The notes: generated from the letters alone by a model not told the origin. Positions 49,821 to 61,862 are shown, numbered from the stretch's first letter. The stretch is 64,000 nucleotides of DNA from Brachycybe producta (GCA_036925085.1 JAUPFP010000017.1:902501-966500); one strand, 5' to 3'. Translations and numbers: made by a program.

Positions 49821-52775
49821 ATTAGTGGGCACAACAAAGAGAAGTAAACTAATGTCACATTTGGCTCGCAATCATAGAAATTAATTTTATACTTAAATTA
49901 TAATGATTGATTTTTTTTTGTTCTGTAACGAACTTGCGCAAGTAGTTCTAGTTGTCGTGAAGTTCGTACATTTTTTTTAATGGCAGTTGACATATTCTTG
50001 CACTTTTAACAATATATTATACTTTGATTACATATAAAAGCCTCGTTCTAAACGTAAAGCAATGCAGTAGCCAATGCAAAATCGTTTCTTTGCAGTGCGT
50101 GTGCATTGCCCAAATGCACCAACCATCCAAAGTAGATGTTAATGGATATGGTAACTGAATAATGGACATGTGCGGTAATGAACAAAATCCAATTTCTGGT
50201 ACATTATTTAATGGTGCGCAACAGAAATGCTTTATTTAATGGTAAGCAAATGTCTCTGTGTCGCAGGTACCACTACCCACTAACAACTATCTTTATGTGA
50301 CATGTTGCTAACTATTGGAGTTAAAACATAAAAAGGTAGTCAATGTACTGCTATATATTTAAAAATTGTGGTCAGTTTTATATTTAATTTTGTTTGCCAG
50401 TTATTCATGAAACTAAGTCGTTGGTCAGTATTTTTTATTTCACAGAAGAAAAAAAAAAGGTGTGTGTTGTGTTGCCAAGTTATGTCTGTCTTCAAAAAAA
50501 AAAAAAGATCTTGTGCTGGCCGTAATTAACAATGTTAAGTAACCACAAAAAAAAATGTATGCGGCCTTTTTGCCTTAATGTTTTGAAGGTCGTAATAATC
50601 TTCCATGATAAAAGAGTTCAACGCCTAATCACTTATTTACTTAACATGATGAGCGTTTTTAATTACAATTTATTGTCATTTATGTATTATGTAATTCATT
50701 TAATCCCTAAAAATCCTCTTATTGAAAGATCTTTGTCGATTGCTCTGTGCTATATTTACTGTATTTTTAATCACAACAACAACAACAATAACAAAAATGC
50801 GGAGCAATTTCAATTGCTTAAAATGAAAAACCCCTTTCAATAGTTAGTGATTTGTAACAAAATATATTTGTTTTGTTTTTTTCATGTGTAGCAAAGTTTT
50901 TGAATTTTATTTAGTAATTTTTTTTTCCTCTTATATTTTTCTATCTTGTGCAAGATAATAACATGTTCCTTTATTTGTTTGTATACTTCCTTTAGTTTTG
51001 TTTATTTTTATTTTCACAGTTACATTTTTTTTCTTTCACAAGCCAAACAAAAAGTCATTTTGTCAGTTTATCTCTTATAATTCATAAAAAATCATTTTTG
51101 CGTATAAATATAGTAGTAGTTCATTTCTTCATGAGTTGTGTTACCGCGGTGTCTTGTTTTGGACCGATTAAAAGGATGAACGGATAAACATTTGAAGTAA
51201 AAGGTAGTACACGCCAGGATTCTTTGTTGTGATTCAATGTTGCCGGTATGAATCGCGTCAGTTGCGATTCAGACCCGCAACAATGTTGAAATGTTTCGGG
51301 GCTGAATCGCGTCAGCGCTTAGATTCGTGTTTCTTGACTCCCATCAAAATGAGAAACATTTAAACATTGTTGCGAAACATTTCATAGTGTGGACGCTTTT
51401 TGAAACACGAACAAAGACTCAATGAGCTCAGTTTGCTATTAATTATTAAAGACTACGCTTTTAAAATACTGTTAACTACTTGAAGACCTTTCGTGTAAAT
51501 TCACTACCAAATTGTGTTTTTGGGGATTTCGAACTTCCTACCCCATCTTCTAATTTCAGGGTGAACTGAATGCATGTGTTCTCTGCTGAGAAAAGCTCGT
51601 ATATGCCCAGTGCCTGCACCACCGTTTCTGTTTTATTCGCCCCTCTTGATCAATGACAGTGTAAGCACATATTGAAAGGGCCACTTCCGCGGGTGGTAAT
51701 GATATGGTGAAAGCCGGAAGGATAGAAAGAAGGTGAGTATAGGTGTGGACACGGAGGGCCCAACAGACTTCCGAGGAACATAAAACCCATAAATTCAAAA
51801 AAGTAAAAATTTTCAAAAAAATAAAAAGTCTTTTAAATGCCCTGAAAAGCACTGAAATGAACTCAGGAGGGTCCAACAGACTTCAGAAGAGGCTAATTTT
51901 TTTCAAAACCTTTGAAAAATTTCCAAGAGTCCATTTCCGCCGCCATTTTGTGTCCATATTCGCTGCCATTGTGTCCATTTTTGCTGCCATTTTGTGTTCA
52001 TTTTCGCTGTTATTTTGTGTCTATTTTCGCCGCCATTTTGTGTTCATTTTAGACTTTTTTCGTCCATTGGCGTTTGAGGACACAAAACGGCGTCTGAAGA
52101 CACGCCGTTTTGTCTCGTAGGTTTGTGTCATTTTATCTAATAGACGGTTAATTAATAACAAAACAGTTCAACAACCTTTTTCTTTAATCTGTTGCTTATG
52201 TTGACTTAGACTATCATTCCTTTTCAATCAGGCTGAATGACACAATTCCAATTTTTGTCAAAGCCTCTGAGACCACGAGCTTTATTTTATGGTTAGGTAA
52301 TTTTGATAATTAGGGTTTTGAGCTGTGTAGTTTTTTTCGATTTAATGGTGTATTTTGTATAAAAAAATATAGATCTATAAATTATATACATATTATTACT
52401 CGTGTATGTATACATCTAGTAAGAAATTGTTTTTTTTTTTTTTAATTCACCCTATTTTGTCAAAATACACAAAAGTAATTTACAATTCAAATTTTAAAAT
52501 GGTCTGTGGAACAAATATTTACTTATAAGTAACTAATTTTTTTTAAAAAAACATTGAACAAAGCAATTTATTAATTTATAGTCTAGCTTAATATATGAAA
52601 CATTTGAAAACAAATTAAATAACATTATTGAATACACTGAAACCATTTTAACAGTGAGTTTTAAATTAAATTTTGGAAATTGATATTGGTGGTCATTGAA
52701 ACAGGGATTTTATCAACACATATTAGGATTTTTTAGCTTTTTACATTATGTAACAAGAGTTTGTTGGTTTATTAG
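49821..52775. other. Intergenic, no gene recognised
   Basis: AT-rich. A possible TIR element lies at about 51200-51420 (AATCGCGTCAG twice; TAGTGTGGACGC). Two ~100-bp satellite-like units at 51740-51920 (CCAACAGACTTC...) match in reverse the units at 62740-63050. 51940-52045 is a short tandem of CATTTTGTGTCCATTTTCGC. The open frames here resemble no family. Confidence 0.6.
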
Positions 52776-52776
52776 T

Positions 52777-53425
52777 TGCCTAGTTCTCACAACCTTCATG
52801 TAGCTTGGGCTAAAATAGCCTTGGCTAAACGACTGTGTTCACATGTGAGCAGCTACATATGGGCTTCGTGACCTGCCTAAAGGTGGCGCTCACTACAGCA
52901 TATTTATTTCATTTTTACAAATTTGGCACTGGCCATTATGTGTGGACATTGTGCTGTGTATAGCCTGCATAATGTATACATAATTGGAGGGGAAATGGCT
53001 GATATTGTCCATACTAACAAAACTGAATTGCATGAGTCTTCATTGAACACACTAAATGCAACATATTTTAATTGTAGGTTGATGATTTAGAGTTTATGGA
53101 AATAAGTAATTATTAAATAAAGATCAATTGATAATTTAAAATTAATTTAATAAATTAACAAATAGACTGAAACATCTAACAATGGAAATAGAAAATGAAT
53201 GACGCCATTTTCTATTCAGATTTATGACCACCAGGTGGCGTATTATCAAGTTAACTTTGTTTTGCATTCACACTAAATAATGTGTATTCTACATATGGGT
53301 AACCAAGGCTACCTAACCAAAGCTAACATTTGACATTGACCAACATCTAGTATGTGTTCTCCCAACCCTTATACATAGGCTAAGTCCTTAGCCTGAGCTA
53401 CATGAAGGTTGTGAGAACTAGGCAT
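52777..53425. repeat. 650-bp MITE with 40-bp inverted termini
   Basis: GCCTAGTTCTCACAACCTTC and ATGTAGCTTGGGCTAA on the left pair with TTAGCCTGAGCTACAT and GAAGGTTGTGAGAACTAGGC on the right. Two similar inner blocks (TAGCCTTGGCTAA, GGTTAGGTAGCCTTGG-like) add symmetry. Confidence 0.85.
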
Positions 53426-53439
53426 TAACGTCCCCATCA

Positions 53440-53695
53440 ACATCGAGGTCATTTCAGGGACATACAAGACAATTCGAATACAAAGCAATTTTCAAAACAC
53501 AAGTCAAAGAATCAATACAAAGGCAAATTTCAAACAAGTTATTTTTCCATTCCAAGTTAATAGTCAATACAAGTCAAATCAAATCAAAGCAGGACAACAC
53601 AAACAACCATGCCCGTGCCAGGATTCCAACCCGGGACCCCCAGCACCACAATCGGAGATCTTCCCATTGCACTACTGAGGCAAGGTACCGAGGGG
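53440..53695 (-). repeat. tRNA-derived SINE
   Basis: In reverse, CAGTAGTGCAATGGGAAGAT (box A-like) and GTCCCGGGTTGGAATCCTGG (box B-like, one change from GGTTCGAATCC) are spaced as in a tRNA. A (TTTGA)n-rich tail follows toward 53460. The tRNA fold is not complete, so it is a SINE. Confidence 0.6.
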
Positions 53696-54019
53696 TGGGC
53701 TAACAAGAGTTTTATATTTAGCGGCTTGATCTCTATTACCGGCGGCTTACAAAAATATGAGCGTTTTCATTTAATCTTTTTTTTTATTAGAAAAATCTCA
53801 TTATTATCCTTTTGTAGAATTTTCTTCTGCGTTTTATAAAATAAAATTTTGCGTGTGGTAAGTAATGTCATAAATTTGAACAAAAAATATTAACATTAGT
53901 TGTTTCTTTTTCTTAGCGGCTAATAATAATGAACGAGTGACGACACTGTTACGACAGCATTGGAAAAAAATGGCGGCGCTATGTTTTGAAGGTGAGTTTT
54001 TTTCTTCTTCTTCTCAAGA

Positions 54020-54195
54020 ATTATTATTATGCCAATTACGTATTTCGACTCGAAACAGTAAGATTAATCATTTTTTATAAGAATATATCATGAATTCAAT
54101 ATTCATGATATATTCTTTTAAAATGATTAATGATTATAGTTAGCGAAGCAACCCGAAAACGAAATCATTCACCTTATACAGCAATTTTTGTGGGG
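54020..54195. repeat. Fragment of TAGGGACTTAG-family transposon with 70-bp hairpin
   Basis: 54137-54190 (TTAGCGAAGCAACCCGAAAA, then ACGAAATCATTCACC) matches both flanks of the LINE in 59580-61180, here uninterrupted. 54060-54135 is an inverted repeat centred on GAATTCAATATTC. Confidence 0.6.
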
Positions 54196-54218
54196 TCATA
54201 CAAAAAGTTCTCTTTCAC

Positions 54219-54458
54219 TAGATCTCCGTATTGAGACGATAGATTCCAATAATTAAAGGCTGAAATGGCTGCAATGACGAGCAGACTGATCATTAAAAAG
54301 TACCGTGATCTGCAACTGAATCCAGGCCGCAAATGGCCTCTTATAACACCGCCGCCGGTTTCATAAAGAAATACGCGGTAAATCACATCACGAAATAGAG
54401 AAAACACGCAGTTTACGTCAATAAACAATGCAACAAAAACACAGGCAATCAGCGCCAT
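54219..54458 (-). CDS. Exon-like ORF resembling the GOLM1/GOLM2 membrane-anchor region
   Basis: GOLM1 (GP73) and GOLM2 (CASC4) are type II Golgi membrane proteins with a short N-terminal cytosolic part, a signal-anchor helix and a luminal coiled coil. This frame gives RSRYFLMISLLVIAAISA, then FNYWNLSSQYGDLVKE. Hydrophobic helix plus (A/G)FNYWxxSS is exactly the GOLM arrangement. The start is uncertain: ATG 54458 gives a longer, dissimilar N-terminus (MALIACVFVALF...) preceded by CAATAG, which could also be an acceptor. A possible donor is CTA/GTGAAA (54218). The next exon, with coiled coil, was not found. It may be a real first exon, or a stray exon near repeats. Confidence 0.4.
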
Positions 54459-55372
54459 CTATTGATCACAAATGGAAATCGCCGTCTCGCTATCGTATAT
54501 ATCAAGGTTTGTAAAGTATGTAAGGTGTGCTCATATCAGAGGAATCCCCACCCCCCCCCAAACGCGGCGACTGCATAATGAAACGTCATTAGAAGTCACT
54601 TTCTATTTGTTTAAGTTTTGCCGTATTTCACACACGGAAAACAATGGTTTTGTGTTTGGCGTGCAGTAAATTTCGTGTTTTTTACGATAGATATTTGTTT
54701 TTTAAATATGTTTATAGTTTTTAATGTGTTAGTAGTTTGATATGTGAATTAAAAAAAAAACCTAAAACACATTAACGCTTATAAAATTCAATGAACACAA
54801 AAACGTTGCAATCAACACGGTATTAACATGAGTACAGAACCTAATAATTTTTTTTTTAAATAAAATGAGGTTATTTTTACATTCTGGGGGCGCAACCCCT
54901 CCACACCCCCTGCAATCTGTCTTTAGGGCCCCTAAAGAAAAGCATCACTAAGGACAAATTACTAGTGTGTTAGAAACTAGAACGGGTAGTAGAACTACAA
55001 TAATAAAAAGAACACTACTGACCCACTGGGTAACAGTAAAAAGACGAACAATAAGAAAAACAAGACTAACAATAATAAAAAGCACATTAACAACAATAAA
55101 AAGAAGACTAACTATAATAATTACAATTACAAAAAATACTCTTGAAGCAACCGGTTCCTTCCCTTTGAAACAATAGCCTTGGGGTTCCCATATCTCAAGG
55201 GTATCATTCCCGGCCCCTTCTCTTAACCAAGAAGACCCCCAAAGCATGGTCGAGTCACATCCTTGGTTCCGGAATCCGCGGATGTATTTTATATATACCA
55301 TTCTAGTTTGTAAAACAACGCATTTTCAGAACTCAGTTTCCGTTGTTTATAAATTTCATAATATTCACTTAC

Positions 55373-55696
55373 ATCTCCCGGAGCAACGACATCATTACAA
55401 AAATAACATCCCAACTGATTCCCGTTTACCCGACAGTCTCTTCGACCCTCGTAAAGTCTCGGGCAAGAAATCATCAGTCGCAGCAGAAAGGCCGCTTCTG
55501 ATCCCCTTAACACGATGTCTCATGACCAAGAAAGTATCAAATCCGAGAGCGGCATTTATGACTAGCCTATCGTTACGAGCTGCAATAACTGACGGCAACC
55601 ATCTCGATTCCCTCGTATCGGTTAGTAAGAAAACGACATCGCTGCTTGAGATTAAGTTCTCGAGATGCTCGACATCTTCAAGTACTTGAGCCATTT
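55373..55696 (-). pseudogene. ATG7: ATG7 segment: adenylation domain end, frame change
   Basis: [16 protein letters not shown], then [35 protein letters not shown]; later, in another frame, [17 protein letters not shown] then APGD and donor GAT/GTAAGT. The two frames differ by one base across a variable loop (about 55540-55430). A ~66-bp intron there is conceivable, since Fas2 has a 60-bp intron, but no strong sites were seen. RHG, conserved in ATG7, reads RHR. Confidence 0.7.
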
Positions 55697-55769
55697 CTAA
55701 AAGAAACCACATCGATTCAGTTCAACGTCGCATTAAAGCAAACTGTTTTCAAGAAAAAAACATTAATTA

Positions 55770-55960
55770 CATAAAAACTTCAAAGTATTTTAGAAACTAG
55801 AAACCTTTTAAAATAAACTTTTTACGATGATTTGAAAAAGGGGAAAATAATTTTCAGGAAACACGTTCACAATAATCTTCTACAATTCTAGTTTCGTAAA
55901 CAATTTGATTTATTTTTGTATGGTTGTTCCTTGAAAAAAAAAAGCTTGACGTTGCTCTAA
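55770..55960. repeat. Fragment of an AAGGTGG-type element inside the ATG7 copy
   Basis: Blocks TTTTAGAAACTAGAAACC, AAAATAAACTTTTTACG, and CTACAATTCTAGTTTCGTAA are shared with 28481-28930 and relatives. No clear termini. Confidence 0.45.
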
Positions 55961-55997
55961 AATATCAAGTAACAAGACAAAGAAAATTACGACAGAC

Positions 55998-56286
55998 CTC
56001 AATCAGAGACAAAATGTCCTGTTATCGAAGTAGATAAGTCGACTCCTTTTGCATCCTAACAAATTATTAGCCAATCAAATAAATATTGTATCATTGCACA
56101 AACGGACACGAGAAGAATATAAATAACCATGTTAAGAAAAATCTGCTTTAGTGATTCAGCTGCAGCCTTTGCTTTTAACTTGCCACCATCTAAACAGTCA
56201 TTAAAATTAAACAGCGACTGTCGGACGGGATTCGAATAAGATGCACGGCCGTTATCAACCATCGTTACGCTTCTGATTCCCCAACC
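55998..56286 (-). pseudogene. ATG7: ATG7 segments: adenylation domain middle
   Basis: 56286-56128 is open: [48 protein letters not shown]. 56055-55998 reads DAKGVDLSTSITGHFVSD, then TGA and donor GAG/GTCTG. The phase-1 donor fits the next segment, so the stop lies in the required frame. Confidence 0.7.
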
Positions 56287-56365
56287 CTGCGAATTATTCT
56301 CACTTACGTTATGCCTCATTTTTTGTTCTCTTTGTTGACTGCTCGAACATAAGAATGAAACAAAC

Positions 56366-56763
56366 CATTAAACATCGAGCTACGTTACATCCGAGAGTTC
56401 TCGAGCCGAGAAGAAGACAACGAATGTTACGAATGACGTCCAAATCGATAGTAGGGACGAATCTCCAACGCATTAATTTAAGATTCCAATCAATACTTGA
56501 TTCGGCCAATCTAATTAAAAAAATACAGAAAAAAACATATTTAAATGTTATCAATCAACTTATTAACCGATTTTAACAACTTTTCTGGATTCATCGAAGA
56601 GCTGAGGTTTACTATTCGTGGTCCTTTGTTCTGCCGCGGCTTATCGTCAGTCAAAGTAAACTTTAGATGCAAAATAACACTGTGACTCATGCTTCTAACT
56701 CCATCTTTCATACAGTCTCGGTCTCGTAAGCGTAATACATCGAACTTGGATAATTTCTCCATC
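56366..56763 (-). pseudogene. ATG7: ATG7 segments: linker and start of adenylation domain
   Basis: 56763-56581: KFDVLRLRDRDCMKDG, SHSVILHLKFTL, GPRIVNLSSSMNPEK. 56510-56366: [41 protein letters not shown]. The E1 nucleotide-binding loop GxGxxG reads G-S-R-T-L-G, so the second glycine is Arg. Phase 2 joins at GAAAA/GTTGTT to TTAG/ATTGG. Confidence 0.75.
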
Positions 56764-57219
56764 CTGAGAATAAAGAAACATTTTTTTCTCCATTACTTCA
56801 ATTCTATTGTAACCATCATATTTTCACAACAACTTTCTTAATTAAAAAAAATTAAAGGGTTGTTGTGAAAACATAGAAACTGTCAGATCACAACAAAGTC
56901 AAACTGTCTTACGAACAGTTGATTTTTGAACTTTTATTCCGCGTTTCAGAAGGGCGAAAACTAAGGAGAAATTGAAAGTGTGTTATAAACGAGAACCGTA
57001 GCTGAATCACTTTAATAGTACTTTCATCATGATATCGTTCAAAATAAACTCTGCTTAAAGTATCGCGCATTATTTAAGCAAACAAAAAATCAGATTTATT
57101 TTATTTAAATCGTTATTTTTAGATTTAAGAGAAAAAATTGACTTTTTTCAAAAAAAATTAATGAAAATTCTGAAAATAAATTTAAATGTGATTTAAATTT
57201 GGTTTGTTGTGTGGTTCAA

Positions 57220-57305
57220 TGTTGAAAAGGGCAGAGCATAGCACGTCAGACTACATAACCAACCAATTAGAAGTTGCCAATCGTCATAAAAAGGGCTGAG
57301 CGAAC
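57220..57305. repeat. Helitron remnant at the LTR insertion site
   Basis: Blocks CCAACCAATTAGAAGTTG and CGTCATAAAAAGGGCTGAGC match the interior of the Helitron at 15867-16375 (AACCAATTAGAAATTG, GTTCATAAAAGGGCGG). The LTR at 57310 follows immediately. Confidence 0.55.
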
Positions 57306-57309
57306 TTAT

Positions 57310-58085
57310 TGTGACACCCTGTATTCACAGAGTTGTGGAACACCCTGTCGAAATTCCTTTCCGACATTATGGCACCTCTTGGTGCACAGATGTTCACACT
57401 TGGGTGGCCCGAATTCTGAGTGATTTCGTGGAACCCAGTCGGACCATGAGAATTGGGACTAGAGTCCCAAAAATACCTTTCCTTTTTAGGTAATATCCTC
57501 AGCCCAGGGCAATGATTGGCCCAGTTTGTCAATCATTGAGCCCTGATGTGACAGTTGCCCCTCCCAGGAGACCGAACAAGAGTGCCGTGTGGCTTATGTG
57601 TGAGGACAGTTAGAGTTGGTCAGATCCTGAAGACAGTTCAAGTCCTGACTAAATGAGAGTTCAAGAATAATGTAACAAAGTGTACACAACCATGTAAAGC
57701 ATATGAAGTAAAGAAGAGTTTTATATTTTATTTATGTAAACTTGTGTAAGTGTTGTTTGTACACTAGGAGTTCCTAATCCCGATAATTCCAGGGACTTCC
57801 GACAGAGGTGCTCGGACACTGTCTGAGTCCCTCTACTTGGATCCTCCAAGGAACTGAAAAGGACAGTAATAGCACCATTGGTATCGTCACACCCCATACC
57901 GAAGATTCCCGAGAGTGTAAAGGTCTTTTTGTGGGCCTTCCAAGGCCGGAATAGAATTAACTACACACCGGACTCAGTGCCCGAACTGTGTAAATGTATA
58001 GGCCGGCTAAGGCAAACCGAGTAGAGGCTGGCCCGCAGCCCGATCCACCCATCACGGGCGGATCAAGAGGGCCAGCCCTGTCACA
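57310..58085. mobile_element. Solo LTR fossil (Gypsy-like) with perfect 4-bp duplication
   Basis: Begins TGTGACACCCTG and ends GCCAGCCCTGTCACA. TTAT flanks both sides (57306-57309 and 58086-58089). 776 bp, GC-richer than its surroundings. It lies in the large gap of the ATG7 copy. The exact duplication suggests a relatively recent insertion. Confidence 0.8.
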
Positions 58086-58089
58086 TTAT

Positions 58090-59579
58090 GTTCTTCCCGA
58101 TTTTAAATGCCTGTCATTTTTGTGGCAAAGTTAGTCACCTCACATTTCCAGAATTCCTTAATCAAATACATGTCGCTCATTAAATACAATGATGTCACAA
58201 CTTAAAAAACTCATTACTAAAAAAATGCTAATTAAAGTTTGGAATTACCATCATTCCCGTATATACCGTATATACTTTGCAGCAATCACATTGGTATATT
58301 TTGGTAGAGTAATCAATAGTAGAAATACAATCATAAAGTACAAAACTCTTAAAAAATTTCATTTAGACTTGTACCATTATTGCTGCATAAATTAATGTTG
58401 AAATGTCATAAGTTGACAAATGGTGTTCTTTGTACAAAACAAAATCGTTTTATGAAAATAATTTTTTCAAAATACTAGTATTTGCAGTTTTTGCCGGTAT
58501 GAATAACTCAAAATTATTTTTTTTTTCTAGTTATGATGATGATCTATTTAACAAGCGATGTATTCCCTATTCATATTCAACTCAACACAACCTTTCCATG
58601 TGGAATAATTCAAATATTAAATCCATAGTACTTTGAAATGAAAGTAATGTGAGCTGCATGTGACAACACATCAGAATTCGCGTAGAGGAATAGACTTTGG
58701 AAGGTTTTGGCGCATCTATCTGATAAAGTCCATTTACTTGAAGTCAACTCATTTTTAATTTTTTTTTAGTTATATTAATCACTTATTTTAAATTTTAAAA
58801 ATCGTTTTGGTAATCGTTCAATAATTCTTGACAATCAATCAACATTGGCTTGAAATTGGGCCATTTTCATACTGACATAAACAACTTATTTTAAAAAGAT
58901 ATCGACCAAAAATAACATTAAGGGTAAGTTTCTACTCCCAACTTTGCTAAGATTCACAAGCTTTGAAGCTCCTAAAAATTAGCTCCCCAAAGCTTAGCTT
59001 GTTCATACAAACATGTGGTCTTGCAAATTTCACAATATTTCCTAACCTTTATACCCTATAAAACAGATATACAAAACTATAGAACAATTCCCCCCTTCTC
59101 GAAGAAAAAAAGGTGTAACTTATTCACCCCATTTTTATATCCGTTTCATGATTGGTGCTTTGAGTTGCTAAGCTTTGAAAAGTTGAACAATTTCATACTC
59201 TGGCGAAGGCAAAAACCTGAAGCTCTGACGTTATTTTTGAAGCTTATCAGGCTGCTTTGCTACTTAGCAAGGGAGTATAAACCAACCCTAAGTGATTGAG
59301 CTACTCTTCTAGTTTCTAAAATACTTTCAAGTTTGCTGTAATTTATGCTTCCTAATGACAGAATAAGCTGAATAATGAAAGTTTGTGGCAGTACTTTTTT
59401 TTACAAACTCCAAAAGCTAAATTCTCCCGAAAAAATACCAAAGACCTCAAGAGGACTCAACTAGCCCCAAAAAGCATTTTTTTTAAATCCATAAATTAAA
59501 AAATATGTAAAACTCGTTACAATGAAATAAAAAATTATTTTTCATGAAAAATGCCCCCCCCCCCGAAAAAAAACGTTAA
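58090..59579. other. No gene recognised
   Basis: AT-rich; short open frames without family resemblance. 58920-59295 shows inverted similarity (AGGGTAAGTTTCTACTCCCA ... GGGAGTATAAACCAACCCT), so it is probably another palindromic MITE of about 375 bp. Confidence 0.5.
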
Positions 59580-61180
59580 TAGGGACTTAGCGAAATTTCG
59601 TACGAAATTAAGTTTCACAAAATTTATATATTTAAATTAAGTTATTTTGTTTTCATTTCAATTTCGTAATTTTAGTTAGCAAAGCAACTCGATGGTGCTG
59701 TGATGTGGTGCTGTCTGGTGGTGCTGTGGTGGTGGTGGTGGTGTGGTGCTGTGTCGGACTGGGCTAAAGTAACATCTGGTGTACCTCAGGGTAGCATTCT
59801 TGGACCACTACTTTTCCTTCTGTTCATTAATGATCTGGCAGATAGATGCAACAGTACGATGCGCTTGTTTGCAGATGATGCTGTTGTGTACAGGAGGATT
59901 AGGGATAATGAGGATAGTGAAGTCCTCCAAAGAGATCTAGACAGTGTTGAAGAATGGTGCTCTGAGTGGCATTTACAACTCAATAGAGTAAATGCAATGT
60001 TATGCGAGTTTCCCGAAAGCGAGAATCTTGCATGGCACATTATACAATGGGAGATGTTCAGCTAACTCATGTTGATACCATTAAATAGCTTGGCTTAACC
60101 TTGTCCAAAGACATGCTTTGGAAAGATCATATAACCTAAGCAGTTGCAAAAGCTAATCAAAGGCTGCGGTTTGTCCAACGCACCCTTAAACATTGTAATG
60201 AAAATGTAAAAAAGGTCTGCTACTTTACCCTAGTTAGACCTATCTTAGAATATTGTTCCCCAATTTGGAGCCCATTTAGAAATAACCTAAAACAAGAAAT
60301 AGAAATGGTGCAGCATAGGGCTGCAAGATTTGTAAAGGGACGGTAAGCATATACTGTCAGCGTATCATCTATGCTTCAAGAGCTAGAATGGGAAACATAA
60401 GCAGTCTGAAGAAATGAGCAAAGCCTCGCTCTTCTGGGACGTTTGCTGTCTGATGATAACATTACTCTGCTTAATGGTTTACTAACTCGTAATCCTCGTA
60501 AAGGTAGATTTGGGCATTCAAAGACTTTTAAAGAATTAATGGCTAGGACTGATGCATGTTTTTGGTCTTTTATTCCTAATGTTGTTAGACTATGGAATTC
60601 TCTTCCTGTGAATAGTTCTTTGTTAGGACGATTTCAATTTCGTGATGATGTCTTATTTTTAAATAATGACAATCACTCATGATTGGGAGCAACCCCCCTG
60701 CCACATGGCTTTCAAGCTGATTGCAGGTGTATCTAATTGAATTGAATTGAATTGAACTCCAAAACGAAAACGAAATCATTCACCTTATACGGCGATTTGT
60801 GTGGTCGTTTTTTACTAATTAATTGACGCTAAATGTAGCTATTTTAATGTCTTATTGTTCTTTGCACTTAATATTCTTGCTTTAATCGGAAGTCGTTTAT
60901 GTAGGGTTGGTTATTCTTTTTAGAACGACGTCGTTTTCCATCGAAGCGGTGGAAAAATGGCGTCGTTTTCAAGTTTCTCAAACGGTGTTAAACCGCTTCT
61001 GCGCATGCGCGTTTATTTCGTTTCTACAAAATCCAACTACGAAATAATTTTGTAATTTCGTAAAGAAATGCCTCATTTCGTACGAAATCTTTGTGTTGTA
61101 ACGAAATCAGGTGGAAATGACGTCAAAGTAATGGATTTCGTAAATAAATTTATTTCGTACGAAATTTCGCTAAGTCCCTA
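59580..61180. mobile_element. TAGGGACTTAG-family TIR transposon, interrupted by a LINE
   Basis: Left end TAGGGACTTAGCGAAATTTC (59580) and right end GAAATTTCGCTAAGTCCCTA (to 61180), both continuing into a CGTACGAAAT palindrome. Host element parts are 59580-59690 and 60755-61180. No transposase coding is seen. A related uninterrupted fragment is at 54137-54195. Confidence 0.85.
59691..60754 (+). mobile_element. CR1-like LINE, 5'-truncated, 3' end complete
   Basis: After a GGT-rich start, an open frame (59755-60065) encodes VTSGVPQGSILGPLLFLL, the catalytic LFADDAVVYRRI and EEWCSEWHLQLN, typical of CR1/L2/Jockey-group reverse transcriptase. Further on are LEYCSPIWSPF (60245-60280) and FWSFIPNVVRLWNSLPVNSS (60559-60617). 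It ends in TTGAATTGAATTGAA. AACTC at 59686-59690 and 60755-60759 is a plausible target duplication. Stops and frame changes between blocks make it inactive, but it is the least damaged of the four LINE copies. Confidence 0.88.
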
Positions 61181-61189
61181 ATATGTGAA

Positions 61190-61265
61190 GAATTATCATA
61201 TATAGAACCTTGAGGTCGGTAGTTCAAATCCTGCTGGTGTCGACTCGATTCACTCAATATTTATT
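61190..61265 (+). repeat. Possible tRNA-derived SINE fragment
   Basis: GGTCGGTAGTTCAAATCCTG resembles a box B and T-arm, followed by CTGGTGTCGACTCGATTC. No convincing box A upstream. Confidence 0.35.
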
Positions 61266-61652
61266 TAAAAACTAGCAGTGGAGCCTCTCCTAGTACGGTT
61301 TATTTTTATTTTCAATTTAAGAAAAAGCATACAAATGATTTATTTAAATTTTAAATTAAAGATAAACCGTCCTAGAACGGGCTCCACTACTAGTGACTCA
61401 CAAAATAGTAATGACTGCATATAAATCTTATAGATAATTTTATAAACAAATGAACGTATCGCTTGTGACCTCGATCGCGTACCAATGATAAACAGCTAAC
61501 GCTAAGAAATTTCTCAAAGGCCACCCGGGATGAGCTTTTAAAGTACATGGATCACGAAAACCTAAAACCAGCTTGCCACAATAAAACCAATATAAAACCA
61601 CCAGAAGAGCACTTTACTATGCGAGGAAACTGCCGAGGGACAGCTAAATCAC

Positions 61653-61796
61653 CTTTCCCCGTCTTTTAACCAACGTTTCAAACTCTCCGAGGCTCTCGAC
61701 CACAAGCACGTCAGCCCCGGAAAAAATGTCTACAAAGAAATAAGAACCGTTTCTAACTCGTGCGTACTTGTCGTACGCAACGACAAACTTCGTCTT
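61653..61796 (-). pseudogene. ATG7: ATG7 segment: N-terminal domain
   Basis: Fully open 48-codon segment: KTKFVVAYDKYARVRNGS then YFFVDIFSGADVLVVES. It matches the AYDNL...YFLIKYDEN region of ATG7. Acceptor TATCAG, donor GAAAG/GTGATT, phase 0 at both ends and in register with the segment at 61982-61863. Confidence 0.65.
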
Positions 61797-61862
61797 CTGA
61801 TACATATAAAGAAAATTTGTAACAAAATGTACAAATGTTTATGCTACGATCGATCGATTCAC

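Noticed and set aside
50532-50843. 103-codon open frame
   Set aside because: AT-rich, low-complexity end, no similarity recognised; consistent with chance.
51743-52120. 125-codon open frame
   Set aside because: Runs through satellite-like units and a CATTTTGTGTCC tandem repeat.
53605-53690. Functional tRNA gene
   Set aside because: Box A and box B are recognisable but stems do not pair well and a SINE-like tail follows.
53955-53991. ATGGCGGCGCTATGTTTTGAAG followed by GTGAGT, a possible plus-strand first exon
   Set aside because: Good start context and donor, but only about 12 codons, no family resemblance and no following exon identified.
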